This document shows, piece by piece, positions 9,713-19,841 of a stretch of DNA of 64,000 nt. The stretch comes from Haemophilus parainfluenzae (lineage in GTDB: Bacteria; Pseudomonadota; Gammaproteobacteria; Enterobacterales; Pasteurellaceae). How positions within the stretch are numbered: position 1 is the first letter of the stretch; each line of letters opens with the position of its first letter. Location of the stretch: the NCBI RefSeq assembly GCF_036288925.1, contig NZ_CP127167.1:1054001-1118000 (forward strand). The letters are read 5' to 3'. A program made the position numbers and the translations under genes. The notes under the pieces are model-generated. The model had not been told where the DNA came from and made no database searches. It was given only the letters and a program-made list of their open reading frames with translations.

Positions 9713-10525
9713 TCATGCTGATTTTAGCTGTTCACCTATTTTCTCAAACAGTTTCTGAATGAGTTCGGCACGATGTCCTAATACTCGCACCATAAGTCCA
9801 CCTTCATTTAATTGAGAAACGCCAATAAGTAGAGATTTTTCACTTTCCTGCTGTTGAAGTGTTTGGACGATTTGTTTAACTTCAGTTGGTGTTTTCTGCA
9901 AATTGAGATAAACCAACGATCCTTGATGTGAGAACCCTTCCATTTGGCTTAATGCGGTCAATTTCATTTGTGCGGGTTGCCATTGAATACAATCCAAAAC
10001 GAGCGGTTTAGTTTGCCCGTTATTTTTCAAAAGCTGAACTTTTAGATGAGAAGAAAATTGACGAAATTCCAAACGTTCATTATTTGCTACTCGTCCAATC
10101 GCCACAATTTCACCATAAATTAGCGTACTCCCAGATTGCATATTGATGAATGTTTTTTGTTTGAATGCAGAATCCTTATGTAATACCAATGGGTGGAGCA
10201 AATAAAATAAACGGCTCTTCTCTTCAAGTTGAATGAACGTATTTTGTTGAGCAAAATAGTCCTCATTCATCGACTGAACACGACTGAAAGCCTGAGTATT
10301 TAAAGAAAGAGCGGTCGATCTTGCAAGTTTTATTTGAATATCAACTCGATCCCCAGCTAATAACCCTGGCGAAGAAGACATTTGCATTGCGCTAAGTCCA
10401 TTTTCCCAAGAATCGGCGTAAGCAGACAATGTCATTACTTTAAAAGGTGGCGTCGCAAAGTATTCATCAAGTTGAGTTTTGCCGTTTGAGGAAAGTTTGG
10501 TTGAAAGTTTGAGGGTACTATTCAT
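9713..10525 (-). CDS. ureD: Urease accessory protein UreD (UreH)
   Basis: UreD is the scaffold that recruits UreF and UreG to apo-urease for nickel insertion. The 270-aa sequence has UreD-family features, including the SSPGLLAGD motif near residue 50 and a beta-rich body. It is the last gene of the urease operon and lies beyond a strong hairpin with a T-run after ureG, so its expression may be lower than that of the upstream genes. In H. influenzae the same gene is called ureH. Confidence 0.92.
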   Translation of the reverse strand: MNSTLKLSTKLSSNGKTQLDEYFATPPFKVMTLSAYADSWENGLSAMQMSSSPGLLAGDRVDIQIKLARSTALSLNTQAFSRVQSMNEDYFAQQNTFIQLEEKSRLFYLLHPLVLHKDSAFKQKTFINMQSGSTLIYGEIVAIGRVANNERLEFRQFSSHLKVQLLKNNGQTKPLVLDCIQWQPAQMKLTALSQMEGFSHQGSLVYLNLQKTPTEVKQIVQTLQQQESEKSLLIGVSQLNEGGLMVRVLGHRAELIQKLFEKIGEQLKSA

Positions 10526-10541
10526 AATCTTTTCAATTTGT

Positions 10542-10572
10542 AAAAAACTCCCCTCTTTAAAAGAGAGGGGAG
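10542..10572 (-). terminator. Terminator-like hairpin between ureG and ureD
   Basis: Read on the minus strand, CTCCCCTCT (10572-10564) pairs with AGAGGGGAG (10556-10548) across a 7-nt loop and is followed at once by TTTTTT (10547-10542). This is a textbook intrinsic terminator inside the urease operon, 6 bases after the ureG stop. Confidence 0.75.
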
Positions 10573-10578
10573 GACTCT

Positions 10579-11214
10579 TTATCTCACTAATGCTTTCGGC
10601 TCTTCTACGTTCTTCAACAATGCATATTTTTCAATCCAGCCAATCACACCGTCTAAATTTTCTTTCTTCATTAAGTTGGTAAAGATAAACGGTTGGCCGT
10701 TACGCATACGGCGTGCATCATGTTCCATGACGCTTAAATCCGCACCAACGAATGGTGCAAGGTCTGTTTTGTTAATCACTAATAAATCAGAACGAGTAAT
10801 ACCCGGTCCACCTTTACGCGGGATTTTTTCACCTTGTGCAACGTCAATCACGAAAATTGTCACATCTGCTAAATCGGGGCTAAAAGTTGCCGATAAGTTA
10901 TCACCACCGGATTCAATAAAGACAATTTCCACATCAGGAAAACGCGCCACCATTTCATCAACCGCTTCTAAATTCATTGAGGCATCCTCACGAATTGCCG
11001 TATGTGGGCAACCACCTGTCTCAACCCCCATAATTCGCTCTGGCGGAAGTAAACTATTTTTAGTTAAAAATTCCGCATCTTCTTGGGTGTAAATATCGTT
11101 AGTAATCACTGCCACGCTATATTGACTCGCCATTTCACGAGTCAGTTTTTCAATTAAGGCAGTTTTGCCCGCGCCAACAGGGCCTGCCACGCCAATTTTA
11201 ATGTAGTTACGCAT
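10579..11214 (-). CDS. ureG: Urease accessory GTPase UreG
   Basis: UreG is a SIMIBI-class GTPase that carries nickel and powers metallocentre assembly of urease. Visible motifs are the P-loop [14 protein letters not shown], the nickel-binding CPH in [32 protein letters not shown], and the guanine-specificity NKTD. The start at 11214 (MRNYIKIGV, 211 aa) has AAAGGAA just upstream; a longer frame to 11298 would add 28 unrelated residues and run up to the last base of ureF. Confidence 0.97.
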   Translation of the reverse strand: MRNYIKIGVAGPVGAGKTALIEKLTREMASQYSVAVITNDIYTQEDAEFLTKNSLLPPERIMGVETGGCPHTAIREDASMNLEAVDEMVARFPDVEIVFIESGGDNLSATFSPDLADVTIFVIDVAQGEKIPRKGGPGITRSDLLVINKTDLAPFVGADLSVMEHDARRMRNGQPFIFTNLMKKENLDGVIGWIEKYALLKNVEEPKALVR

Positions 11215-11298
11215 AATGTTCCTTTCGTTTTCGATGATCACAGAAAAAGCCCATAAGCACCTCTGTGATAGTAAAATCTCAATAAAAAATGATCGCAC

Positions 11299-12006
11299 TT
11301 ACGACATATAAAGTCGCGTATAAAGTACTTCGTGTTGCATTGCTCGTATATCATTCGCAAGCGTTGCAGCACCCAGCCAATCTAAATCGGGTTCTAAACT
11401 TAATTCCACAGCTTGAACAAGAGATGCTCGTAAATCGAACAAAATATCTTGCCCGTCCATTTGACTAAGGGGAATGAGTTTTACGCCATTGGTAATGGTG
11501 CCGACTGCTGCATTGTAGTAGAACGCATACAAGGTATCCGCTTTGCTGAGCCCCATCGCTTGCGCCACCATAGCAAACACAATCGGGAAATAGCCTTGCA
11601 CGGCTTTATTTTGAATCGCTTGCTGAAATTGGCTCAACATTGGATGTTGTTCATAGCGGATAAAAATTTTTAATAACCGCACGCCGAGCTTGAAACTGCC
11701 TTCGCGGCTTTCTCGCGCAATTTTGGTCGCAGATAACGAATGGTCTAATTCACACAAACGGTTAAAATCATTGGCAGTCATTGCATCAAATGCGAGGGAA
11801 AGATACGATCCATCATTATATATCCAGTTCTGCAATAACTGCGTTTGAACATATTCTTCAAGACTTGCTTTAGTCGAAACAACGCCTTGCTGAACAAAGG
11901 TTTCTAAACCGTTTGAATGGTTAAAGCCGCCGATTGGTAAAGTGGGGTCAACCAAGTGCAACAATGCGCCTAAATCTGTCAGGCTTCGGTTTAATGTTGG
12001 TGCCAA
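11299..12006 (-). CDS. ureF: Urease accessory protein UreF
   Basis: UreF is an all-helical protein that acts with UreD and UreG to activate urease. The 235-aa sequence carries the family start LLHLVDPTLPIGGFNHSNGLE and the conserved region near AVGTITNGVKLIPLSQ. Its start overlaps the end of ureE by 16 bases, a sign of translational coupling. Confidence 0.95.
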   Translation of the reverse strand: MAPTLNRSLTDLGALLHLVDPTLPIGGFNHSNGLETFVQQGVVSTKASLEEYVQTQLLQNWIYNDGSYLSLAFDAMTANDFNRLCELDHSLSATKIARESREGSFKLGVRLLKIFIRYEQHPMLSQFQQAIQNKAVQGYFPIVFAMVAQAMGLSKADTLYAFYYNAAVGTITNGVKLIPLSQMDGQDILFDLRASLVQAVELSLEPDLDWLGAATLANDIRAMQHEVLYTRLYMS

Positions 12007-12548
12007 TTGCCGTCTCCATGATGGTGATAGCCATGATGATCGTGCGTATGGCTATGCGAATGCCCGTGTCCTTGTGCAGAATTTGCTCTTAAGGCTTGGC
12101 TCAAACGACGCTCTGCTTTTTGTGGGTTAAACCCTGCCGCGTCTAACCATTCAAACATAGGCTTATCGTAAGGCAACGTGACTTCATCACCATCTAAAAA
12201 GAGCGGTGAATGTTTGTTGCCGATTTCATAACACGCCCGTGCCATTTCAGGCAAGGTTTTCGGCGAAAGTAGAATGACTTCACTCGGTAAAATTTCAATC
12301 GAAATCACTAATTCATCGTTGATAAACACTACATCATCGTGTTTTAAACGTTGTCCCTCTTTGAGCAAACGAAACGCTACTTCACGCCCCGTATTCGTGG
12401 TTTTACGCAAAATATTCCGTTCACTTTCATACCACTGCAATGCCACGCGTTCAATAATTTGATGTGTAATTTTGCCTTCAGTTTGGAGGCTATTTAAATC
12501 GCCTAAAATGGTATCCATAATAGGCAGAATAGGGTTGATGATTTTCAT
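11991..12548 (-). CDS. ureE: Urease nickel metallochaperone UreE
   Basis: UreE binds nickel and passes it to UreG during urease maturation. Two domains are seen: an N-terminal peptide-binding domain and a C-terminal metal-binding domain with GNKHSPLF near residue 110. The C-terminal tail (about 160-185) is very rich in His (GHGHSHSHTHDHHGYHHHG, then HQH), which suggests several Ni ions bound per dimer. It overlaps ureF by 16 bases and is 69 bases after ureC. Confidence 0.96.
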   Translation of the reverse strand: MKIINPILPIMDTILGDLNSLQTEGKITHQIIERVALQWYESERNILRKTTNTGREVAFRLLKEGQRLKHDDVVFINDELVISIEILPSEVILLSPKTLPEMARACYEIGNKHSPLFLDGDEVTLPYDKPMFEWLDAAGFNPQKAERRLSQALRANSAQGHGHSHSHTHDHHGYHHHGDGNWHQH

Positions 12549-12566
12549 ATTTATAAATTCGAAAGT

Positions 12567-12587
12567 AGTGCGTGTTATACACGCACT
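12567..12587 (-). other. Hairpin between ureC and ureE
   Basis: A perfect 9-bp stem (AGTGCGTGT at 12567-12575, ACACGCACT at 12579-12587) with a 3-nt loop lies in the 69-bp ureC-ureE gap. No T-run follows on the minus strand, so it looks like an mRNA stability or processing hairpin that protects the ureABC message. Confidence 0.55.
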
Positions 12588-12617
12588 GTCTTTATTATTG
12601 AATAGTGTGTATTTTTA

Positions 12618-14336
12618 TTAGAACAAGAAATACCGTTGTCCTAATGGCACCGTATCCACAGGTTCGCAAGTAATGAGCTCACCATCTACACGCACTTCAT
12701 AGCGTTCTGGATCCACCGTGATTTCAGGCGTAGCATTGTTGTGAACGAGATCTTTTTTACCTACGTTGCGGCAGCCTTTCACCGCAATGGTTTCTTTGTG
12801 TAAACCGAATCTTGCACGAATATCGGCTTTTTCAGCGGCTTGTGAAATAAAGAATACCGCGGTTTGTGCTGTGGCTAAGCCTTGTGCACCATACATTGGA
12901 CGGTAGAATACAGGTTGCGGTGTTGGAATAGAGGCATTTGGATCGCCCATTTTCGCGTAGCTAATAAAGCCTTTTTTAATGACCACTTCCGGTTTTACCC
13001 CAAAGAACATAGGTTTCCACAACACTATATCTGCGATTTTACCCACTTCTAACGAACCAATATGATCCGCAATACCATGTGCAATTGCCGGGTTAATAGT
13101 GTATTTTGCAATGTAGCGTTTAATACGGAAGTTATCGTTTCCTTCATTGCCTAGCTCACCACGTTGCATTTTCATTTTATCTGCGGTTTGCCATGTGCGA
13201 ATCACTACCTCGCCAATACGTCCCATCGCTTGAGAGTCAGAACTCATAATCGAGAACACGCCCATATCATGCAAAATATCTTCTGCAGCAATGGTTTCAG
13301 GGCGGATACGGCTATCGGCAAAAGCTACGTCTTCCGGTACGCGTTTATCTAAGTGATGGCAAACCATCAACATATCTAAATGTTCATCAATAGTGTTTTT
13401 GGTAAACGGACGAGTTGGGTTGGTTGAAGCGGGTAATACGTTTGGATACATCGCAGCTTTAATAATGTCAGGCGCATGACCGCCACCCGCACCTTCGGTA
13501 TGGAAGGTGTGAATCACACGTCCATCAATCGCTTTCATGGTATCTTCTAAGAAGCCACTTTCATTTAGCGTGTCGGTATGAATTGCCACTTGAATATCCA
13601 TTTCATCAGCCACTTTTAAGGCAGAATCAATCACAGCTGGCGTTGCACCCCAGTCTTCATGGATTTTTAGACCTAATGCGCCTGCTTCAATTTGCTCACG
13701 TAGTGGATCTAAAGTTGAACAGTTTCCTTTACCAAAAAAACCTACGTTTACAGGCAGTGCTTCTGCTGCTTGGAACATGCGTTCCATATACCATGCACCC
13801 GGTGTGCAAGTGGTCGCGTGTGTACCATCAGCAGGGCCTGTTCCGCCACCAATTAACGTGGTAACTCCGCTTTCAATCGCATGTTGCGCTTGTTGCGGAC
13901 AAATAAAGTGAATGTGGGTATCAATACCGCCTGCGGTCGCAATTAAATGTGCGCCATTATGTACTTCCGTGCTTGCACCGATAATCATATTTGGCGTGAC
14001 GTTATCCATGGTGTCTGGGTTGCCTGCTTGACCGATGCCGACAATACGCCCATCGCGAATACCAATATCGGCTTTGATAATGCCTAATTTCGCATCAATG
14101 ATCATCACGTTGGTAATCACAAAATCCAATACATTTGAATTATCACGAGTTGCGGTACCGCTTTGCGCCATGCCGTCGCGCACACTTTTACCGCCACCAA
14201 ATTTACATTCATCACCTTTGGTCAATAAATCTTGTTCAATGGTTGCCCATAAATTGGTATCGCCTAAACGGACTCTATCGCCGACGGTTGGGCCATAAGT
14301 TGCGACATATTGTGCTCTTGAAATTGTTAATGCCAT
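12618..14336 (-). CDS. ureC: Urease alpha subunit (catalytic)
   Basis: UreC holds the bi-nickel active site that hydrolyses urea to ammonia and carbamate. Seen: the HIHFICPQQ nickel-ligand motif, the carbamylated Lys in [39 protein letters not shown], and the catalytic His region [17 protein letters not shown]. The 572-aa length is standard for bacterial alpha subunits. It lies after ureB with an 11-base gap. All key residues appear intact. Confidence 0.98.
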   Translation of the reverse strand: MALTISRAQYVATYGPTVGDRVRLGDTNLWATIEQDLLTKGDECKFGGGKSVRDGMAQSGTATRDNSNVLDFVITNVMIIDAKLGIIKADIGIRDGRIVGIGQAGNPDTMDNVTPNMIIGASTEVHNGAHLIATAGGIDTHIHFICPQQAQHAIESGVTTLIGGGTGPADGTHATTCTPGAWYMERMFQAAEALPVNVGFFGKGNCSTLDPLREQIEAGALGLKIHEDWGATPAVIDSALKVADEMDIQVAIHTDTLNESGFLEDTMKAIDGRVIHTFHTEGAGGGHAPDIIKAAMYPNVLPASTNPTRPFTKNTIDEHLDMLMVCHHLDKRVPEDVAFADSRIRPETIAAEDILHDMGVFSIMSSDSQAMGRIGEVVIRTWQTADKMKMQRGELGNEGNDNFRIKRYIAKYTINPAIAHGIADHIGSLEVGKIADIVLWKPMFFGVKPEVVIKKGFISYAKMGDPNASIPTPQPVFYRPMYGAQGLATAQTAVFFISQAAEKADIRARFGLHKETIAVKGCRNVGKKDLVHNNATPEITVDPERYEVRVDGELITCEPVDTVPLGQRYFLF

Positions 14337-14347
14337 TTTGCCCTACC

Positions 14348-14653
14348 TTATAATTTGCCATCAATTTGATTATGGAAGCCGTAAATGGTTTGGTTACCAC
14401 CGAAAGCCACTAACTCGACTGATTTCATTTCACCCGGTTCAAAACGTACTGCATTGCCAGATGGAACATTTAAGCGCATTCCACGCGATAAAGCGCGGTC
14501 AAATTTAAGGGCATTATTGGTTTCAAAAAAATGGTAATGCGAACCGACTTGGATTGGACGGTCGCCTGAATTGGTTACTTCAATTATCACTGTTTTTCTG
14601 CCGGCATTAGCGAGAATATCGCCTTCGGCTAATTGGTATTCACCTGGGATCAT
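14348..14653 (-). CDS. ureB: Urease beta subunit
   Basis: Small structural subunit of the three-subunit bacterial urease. The 101-aa sequence has the family start [13 protein letters not shown] and the conserved [17 protein letters not shown] and [16 protein letters not shown]. It is separated from ureA by a long inverted repeat. Confidence 0.97.
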   Translation of the reverse strand: MIPGEYQLAEGDILANAGRKTVIIEVTNSGDRPIQVGSHYHFFETNNALKFDRALSRGMRLNVPSGNAVRFEPGEMKSVELVAFGGNQTIYGFHNQIDGKL

Positions 14654-14666
14654 ATCTTGGTTCCTT

Positions 14667-14727
14667 GTAGGGTGGGCTTTAGCCCACCATTGATATTTTT
14701 ATTTTGGTGGGCTAAAGCCCACCCTAC
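14667..14727. repeat. REP/REPIN-like inverted repeat between ureA and ureB
   Basis: A 22-nt arm at 14667-14688 is perfectly inverted at 14706-14727, with a 17-nt AT-rich spacer. Each arm is itself nearly palindromic (GGTGGGCT-TT-AGCCCACC). This two-level palindrome is the form of REP doublets (REPINs) mobilised by RAYT/TnpA-REP transposases. The outer edge is 2 bases from the ureA stop codon. Confidence 0.75.
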
Positions 14728-14729
14728 GG

Positions 14730-15032
14730 TTATCTGATTGGATTATGCACGGTAACAAGTTTCGTCCCATCTGGGAAAGTTGCTTCAATTTGTACTTCGT
14801 GTACCATCTCAGCGACGCCTTCCATCACATCTTCAACGGTGAGTAGGGTTGCTCCATATTGCATGACTTCCGCCACACTCATACCATCTCTTGCCGCTTC
14901 TTGTAAATGGCTGGCAATGTACGCGATTGCCTCAGGATAGTTTAATTTTACGCCACGAGCTTTACGTTTTGCTGCAAGTTCACCAGCTAAAAAGAGCATT
15001 AATTTTTCTTGTTCTCTTGAGGTTAAATGCAT
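14730..15032 (-). CDS. ureA: Urease gamma subunit
   Basis: First gene of the urease operon and smallest structural subunit (100 aa). The family start [20 protein letters not shown] and the end [14 protein letters not shown] are both clear. AAGGAAAAACAG supplies the ribosome-binding site. It is divergent from groES, so the operon promoter must lie in 15033-15130, an AT-rich stretch in which no single promoter stands out. Confidence 0.97.
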   Translation of the reverse strand: MHLTSREQEKLMLFLAGELAAKRKARGVKLNYPEAIAYIASHLQEAARDGMSVAEVMQYGATLLTVEDVMEGVAEMVHEVQIEATFPDGTKLVTVHNPIR

Positions 15033-15133
15033 TCTGTTTTTCCTTATTTTTGTATTATGTAAAGTACGATGAATTTTACGTAAAAAAAGTTAAATAGGAA
15101 AAGTATTTTATTAAATTTTTTTAATATATAACC

Positions 15134-15162
15134 CTTGAAATGAAAAAAACTCTCCTCATATA
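15134..15162 (+). promoter_or_regulatory. Sigma-32-like heat-shock promoter of groESL
   Basis: CTTGAAA (15134-15140) is a perfect sigma-32 -35 element. After 13 bases comes CCTCATAT (15154-15161), 7 of 8 against CCCCATNT. The groES ATG is about 40 bases downstream, preceded by AAGGAA. No CIRCE element is seen. Confidence 0.75.
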
Positions 15163-15200
15163 GGAATAGTATTTATCAATTCTTAAGAAGGAAATTAATC

Positions 15201-15491
15201 ATGAATATTCGTCCTTTACACGATCGTGTAATCGTTAAACGTGAAGAAGTCGAAACCCGTTCAGCTGGTGGTATCGTATTAACCGGTTCTGCAGCGACTA
15301 AATCAACCCGTGCGAAAGTATTGGCAGTGGGTAAAGGTCGTATTTTGGAAAATGGTACCGTTCAACCTTTAGATGTAAAAGTTGGCGATACGGTCATTTT
15401 CAATGATGGTTATGGCGTAAAAAGTGAAAAGATCGATGATGAAGAAGTGTTAATCATTTCTGAAAACGATATTTTGGCGATTGTGGAATAA
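15201..15491 (+). CDS. groES: Co-chaperonin GroES
   Basis: GroES is the heptameric lid of the GroEL folding chamber. The 96-aa sequence begins [14 protein letters not shown] and has the mobile loop [17 protein letters not shown]. groEL follows after 22 bases in one operon. Confidence 0.98.
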   Translation: MNIRPLHDRVIVKREEVETRSAGGIVLTGSAATKSTRAKVLAVGKGRILENGTVQPLDVKVGDTVIFNDGYGVKSEKIDDEEVLIISENDILAIVE

Positions 15492-15501
15492 TTTAAATTA
15501 A

Positions 15502-17160
<1,659 letters not shown>

Positions 17161-17180
17161 TTCCCCTTTGCGAAAGAAAG

Positions 17181-17219
17181 TGCGATCGTTTTCTTTATAG
17201 AAATGCGATCGCATTTTTA
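17181..17219 (+). terminator. Terminator after groEL
   Basis: TGCGATCG (17181-17188) pairs with CGATCGCA (17206-17213), followed by TTTTTA, just after the groESL operon. Confidence 0.7.
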
Positions 17220-17270
17220 TTTGTGTGGTGCTACACTTTAATGGTTTTCGATGATTTTATAGGTATAACA

Positions 17271-17819
17271 ATGACAATTTCCCAAACTGAACTTAATCAA
17301 CAACTCAAATCTGCCGGTATTGGCATTAATGCAACAGAATTACATGGCTTTTTGAGCGGCTTAATTTGTGGTGGACTGAAAGATCAAAGCTGGTTACCGC
17401 TTTTATATCAATTCAGTAACGATAACCACGCCTATCCAACCTCATTAATTCAGCCAATTACCGAAATCTATGAGCAGATAGGTAAAACCTTAGGGGATGT
17501 AAAAGGGTTTGATTTTGAATTGGGCTTAACAGAAGATGAGAGCGTGTTTGCCCGTGCAGACAGTTTATCAGACTGGGCAAACCAATTTTTACTGGGCTTA
17601 GGTCTTGTTCAGACAGAATTGGATAAAGAAAAAGGTGAAATTGGCGAAGCGGTAGATGATTTACAAGATATTTGTCAGCTTGGTTATGATGAAGAAGATG
17701 ACGAAGAAGAGCTTGCTGAAGCCTTAGAAGAAATTATTGAATATGTTCGCACCATTGCGATGTTGTTTTACACCCATTTCAACGATGATGCGCAAGAAAT
17801 AAAACCGATATTACATTAA
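17271..17819 (+). CDS. ygfB: UPF0149 family protein YgfB
   Basis: Small acidic protein (182 aa) of the UPF0149/YgfB family. The family N-terminus ([18 protein letters not shown]) and a very acidic C-terminal stretch near residues 140-160 ([16 protein letters not shown]) are seen. The biochemical role is poorly known; in many gammaproteobacteria it precedes pepP and ubiquinone genes. The ATG at 17271 is chosen because upstream codons to 17223 overlap the terminator region and do not look family-like. pepP starts 12 bases after the stop. Confidence 0.9.
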   Translation: MTISQTELNQQLKSAGIGINATELHGFLSGLICGGLKDQSWLPLLYQFSNDNHAYPTSLIQPITEIYEQIGKTLGDVKGFDFELGLTEDESVFARADSLSDWANQFLLGLGLVQTELDKEKGEIGEAVDDLQDICQLGYDEEDDEEELAEALEEIIEYVRTIAMLFYTHFNDDAQEIKPILH

Positions 17820-17831
17820 AAGGAGCGAAAC

Positions 17832-19124
17832 ATGGATCTCGCATACATGGCGGCATTACCGCAAGAGGAATTTACTGAACGTCGTCAAAAAGTGTTAGCA
17901 CAAATGCAGCCAAATTCTGCCTTGTTGCTATTTTCCGAAATTGAAAAACGTCGTAATAACGACTGTGATTTTCCTTTTCGTCAAGACAGTTACTTTTGGT
18001 ATTTAACGGGTTTTAATGAGCCAAATGCAGTGTTGTTATTGATTAAAACGGAAGATGCGGAAAAGGCGGTTGTATTTCTTCGTCCGCGAGATCCTTTGCT
18101 TGAAACCTGGCATGGTCGCCGATTAGGTGTTGAGCGAGCACCGCAAAAACTCAATGTTGATGAAGCCTATTCTATTGATGATTTCAAAACTGAATTTTCA
18201 AAATTAACGGAAAAATTGACCGCACTTTATCATGTGGCAGCTCGCCATCCTTGGGGCGATAAATTAATAGCTGAAAGTGCGGTGAAATTTTACGCTGTTT
18301 TTGATTGGCAGCCGATGTTAAGTGGGATGCGCTTAATTAAATCACCAAATGAAATTCGATTAATGCAGCAAGCTGGACAAATTACAGCATTTGGACATAT
18401 TAAAGCGATGCAAGTGACTCGTCCAAATCGTTTTGAATATGAAATTGAAAGCGAAATTCTACATGAATTTAATCGTCATGGTGCAAGATTCCCGTCTTAC
18501 AATTCGATTATTGCGGGAGGCGACAATGCCTGTATTTTGCACTACACTGAAAATGATCAACCATTAAAAGATGGCGATCTAGTGTTAATTGATGCAGGTT
18601 GTGAGTTTGCAATGTATGCGGGTGATATCACACGTACGTTCCCTGTAAATGGTAAATTTACCCAGCCTCAACGTGAGATTTATGAATTAGTCTTAAAAGC
18701 ACAAAAACGCGCGATTGAGCTATTAGTGCCAGGAAATTCAATTAAATTGGCGAATGACGAAGTGATTCGTATTAAGACTCAAGGCTTGGTGGATTTAGGT
18801 ATCTTGAAAGGGGATGTAGATAAGCTGATTGAAGAAAAAGCTTATCGTCAATTTTATATGCATGGTTTAGGCCATTGGCTTGGCTTGGATGTGCACGATG
18901 TTGGCCACTATGATGATGATCGTAGCCGCACGCTTGAAGTGGGGATGATCATCACTGTTGAGCCAGGTATTTATATTTCAGAAGAGGCGGATGTGCCAGC
19001 TCAATATAAAGGCATTGGTGTGCGTATTGAGGATAATTTGCTGATGACTGAATATGGTAATAAAAATCTGACCGCGGCGGCACCAAAAGAAATCGATGAC
19101 ATTGAAAATTTAATGAAAAATTGA
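17832..19124 (+). CDS. pepP: Xaa-Pro aminopeptidase (aminopeptidase P)
   Basis: PepP removes an N-terminal residue that precedes proline. It is a pita-bread metalloenzyme of 430 aa. The dinuclear metal site is visible: LIDAGCEFAMYAGDITRTFP (two Asp), MHGLGHWLGLDVHDVG (His), VEPGIYI and GVRIEDN (two Glu). AGGAG precedes the ATG. It forms an operon with ygfB. Confidence 0.96.
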   Translation: MDLAYMAALPQEEFTERRQKVLAQMQPNSALLLFSEIEKRRNNDCDFPFRQDSYFWYLTGFNEPNAVLLLIKTEDAEKAVVFLRPRDPLLETWHGRRLGVERAPQKLNVDEAYSIDDFKTEFSKLTEKLTALYHVAARHPWGDKLIAESAVKFYAVFDWQPMLSGMRLIKSPNEIRLMQQAGQITAFGHIKAMQVTRPNRFEYEIESEILHEFNRHGARFPSYNSIIAGGDNACILHYTENDQPLKDGDLVLIDAGCEFAMYAGDITRTFPVNGKFTQPQREIYELVLKAQKRAIELLVPGNSIKLANDEVIRIKTQGLVDLGILKGDVDKLIEEKAYRQFYMHGLGHWLGLDVHDVGHYDDDRSRTLEVGMIITVEPGIYISEEADVPAQYKGIGVRIEDNLLMTEYGNKNLTAAAPKEIDDIENLMKN

Positions 19125-19228
19125 GAAGAATTCTCAAAATTGTGATCTAGTGCAAGTTTTTCCTGTCGCCAAAGTGCTACTATGCAACTAGATAACAAAA
19201 GGTCAATTAAATCAGTAAGGAGTTGATT

Positions 19229-19654
19229 ATGTATAAACACGTTTTAGTGGCGGTAGATCTTTCTGATGAAAGTGAATTTCTACTCAAAAAAGCCGTGGGA
19301 ATTGCAAAACGCAATGATGCGCAACTTTCCATTATCCATGTAGATGTAAACTTCTCGGATCTCTATACTGGTTTAATTGATATCAATATGTCATCCATGC
19401 AAGATAGAATTTCGAGTGAAACCCAAAAAGCGCTAATTAATTTAGCGGAACATGCGGGTTATCCAGTGAAAGAAAAATTGAGTGGTAGCGGTGATCTAGG
19501 TCAAGTTTTGACAGATGCTATTGAACAGTATGATGTAGATCTACTCGTGACAGGTCATCACCAAGATTTCTGGAGTAAATTAATGTCTTCAACACGCCAG
19601 GTGATGAATACCATTAAAATTGATATGTTGGTTGTGCCACTTCGCGACGAATAG
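19229..19654 (+). CDS. uspA: Universal stress protein A
   Basis: UspA-fold protein (141 aa) linked to survival under growth arrest and stress. It begins [16 protein letters not shown] and has the family C-terminal region [25 protein letters not shown]. The ATG at 19229 follows AAGGAG (19217-19222) at ideal spacing; a TTG at 19223 is too close to that site to be used. Confidence 0.95.
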   Translation: MYKHVLVAVDLSDESEFLLKKAVGIAKRNDAQLSIIHVDVNFSDLYTGLIDINMSSMQDRISSETQKALINLAEHAGYPVKEKLSGSGDLGQVLTDAIEQYDVDLLVTGHHQDFWSKLMSSTRQVMNTIKIDMLVVPLRDE

Positions 19655-19697
19655 TGATCAAAAATTATTTTAGCCCTATTAAAATAACGTAAATTTT

Positions 19698-19740
19698 AAC
19701 CGCACTTCTCAATTAATGCAGTAGAGTGCGGTTTTCTTTT
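19698..19740 (+). terminator. Uptake-sequence terminator after uspA
   Basis: AACCGCACT (19698-19706) pairs with AGTGCGGTT (19725-19733), followed by TTCTTTTTT. The arms are inverted copies of the uptake core. Confidence 0.75.
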
Positions 19741-19841
19741 TTAATATCAGTGAAAAAGCCTTTTTCTCTAGGGCAAAATGTGCAAGAATAGTAAGCTTAT
19801 TTTATAAATCGTGATCGAGATAGAGACACAAGGTTTTATCA

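Noticed and set aside
11215..11298. 28-residue extension of ureG
   Set aside because: It does not resemble UreG; the ATG at 11214 has AAAGGAA and gives the standard length.
15041..15200. CIRCE operator before groES
   Set aside because: No TTAGCACTC-N9-GAGTGCTAA repeat is present; the region has a sigma-32-type promoter instead.
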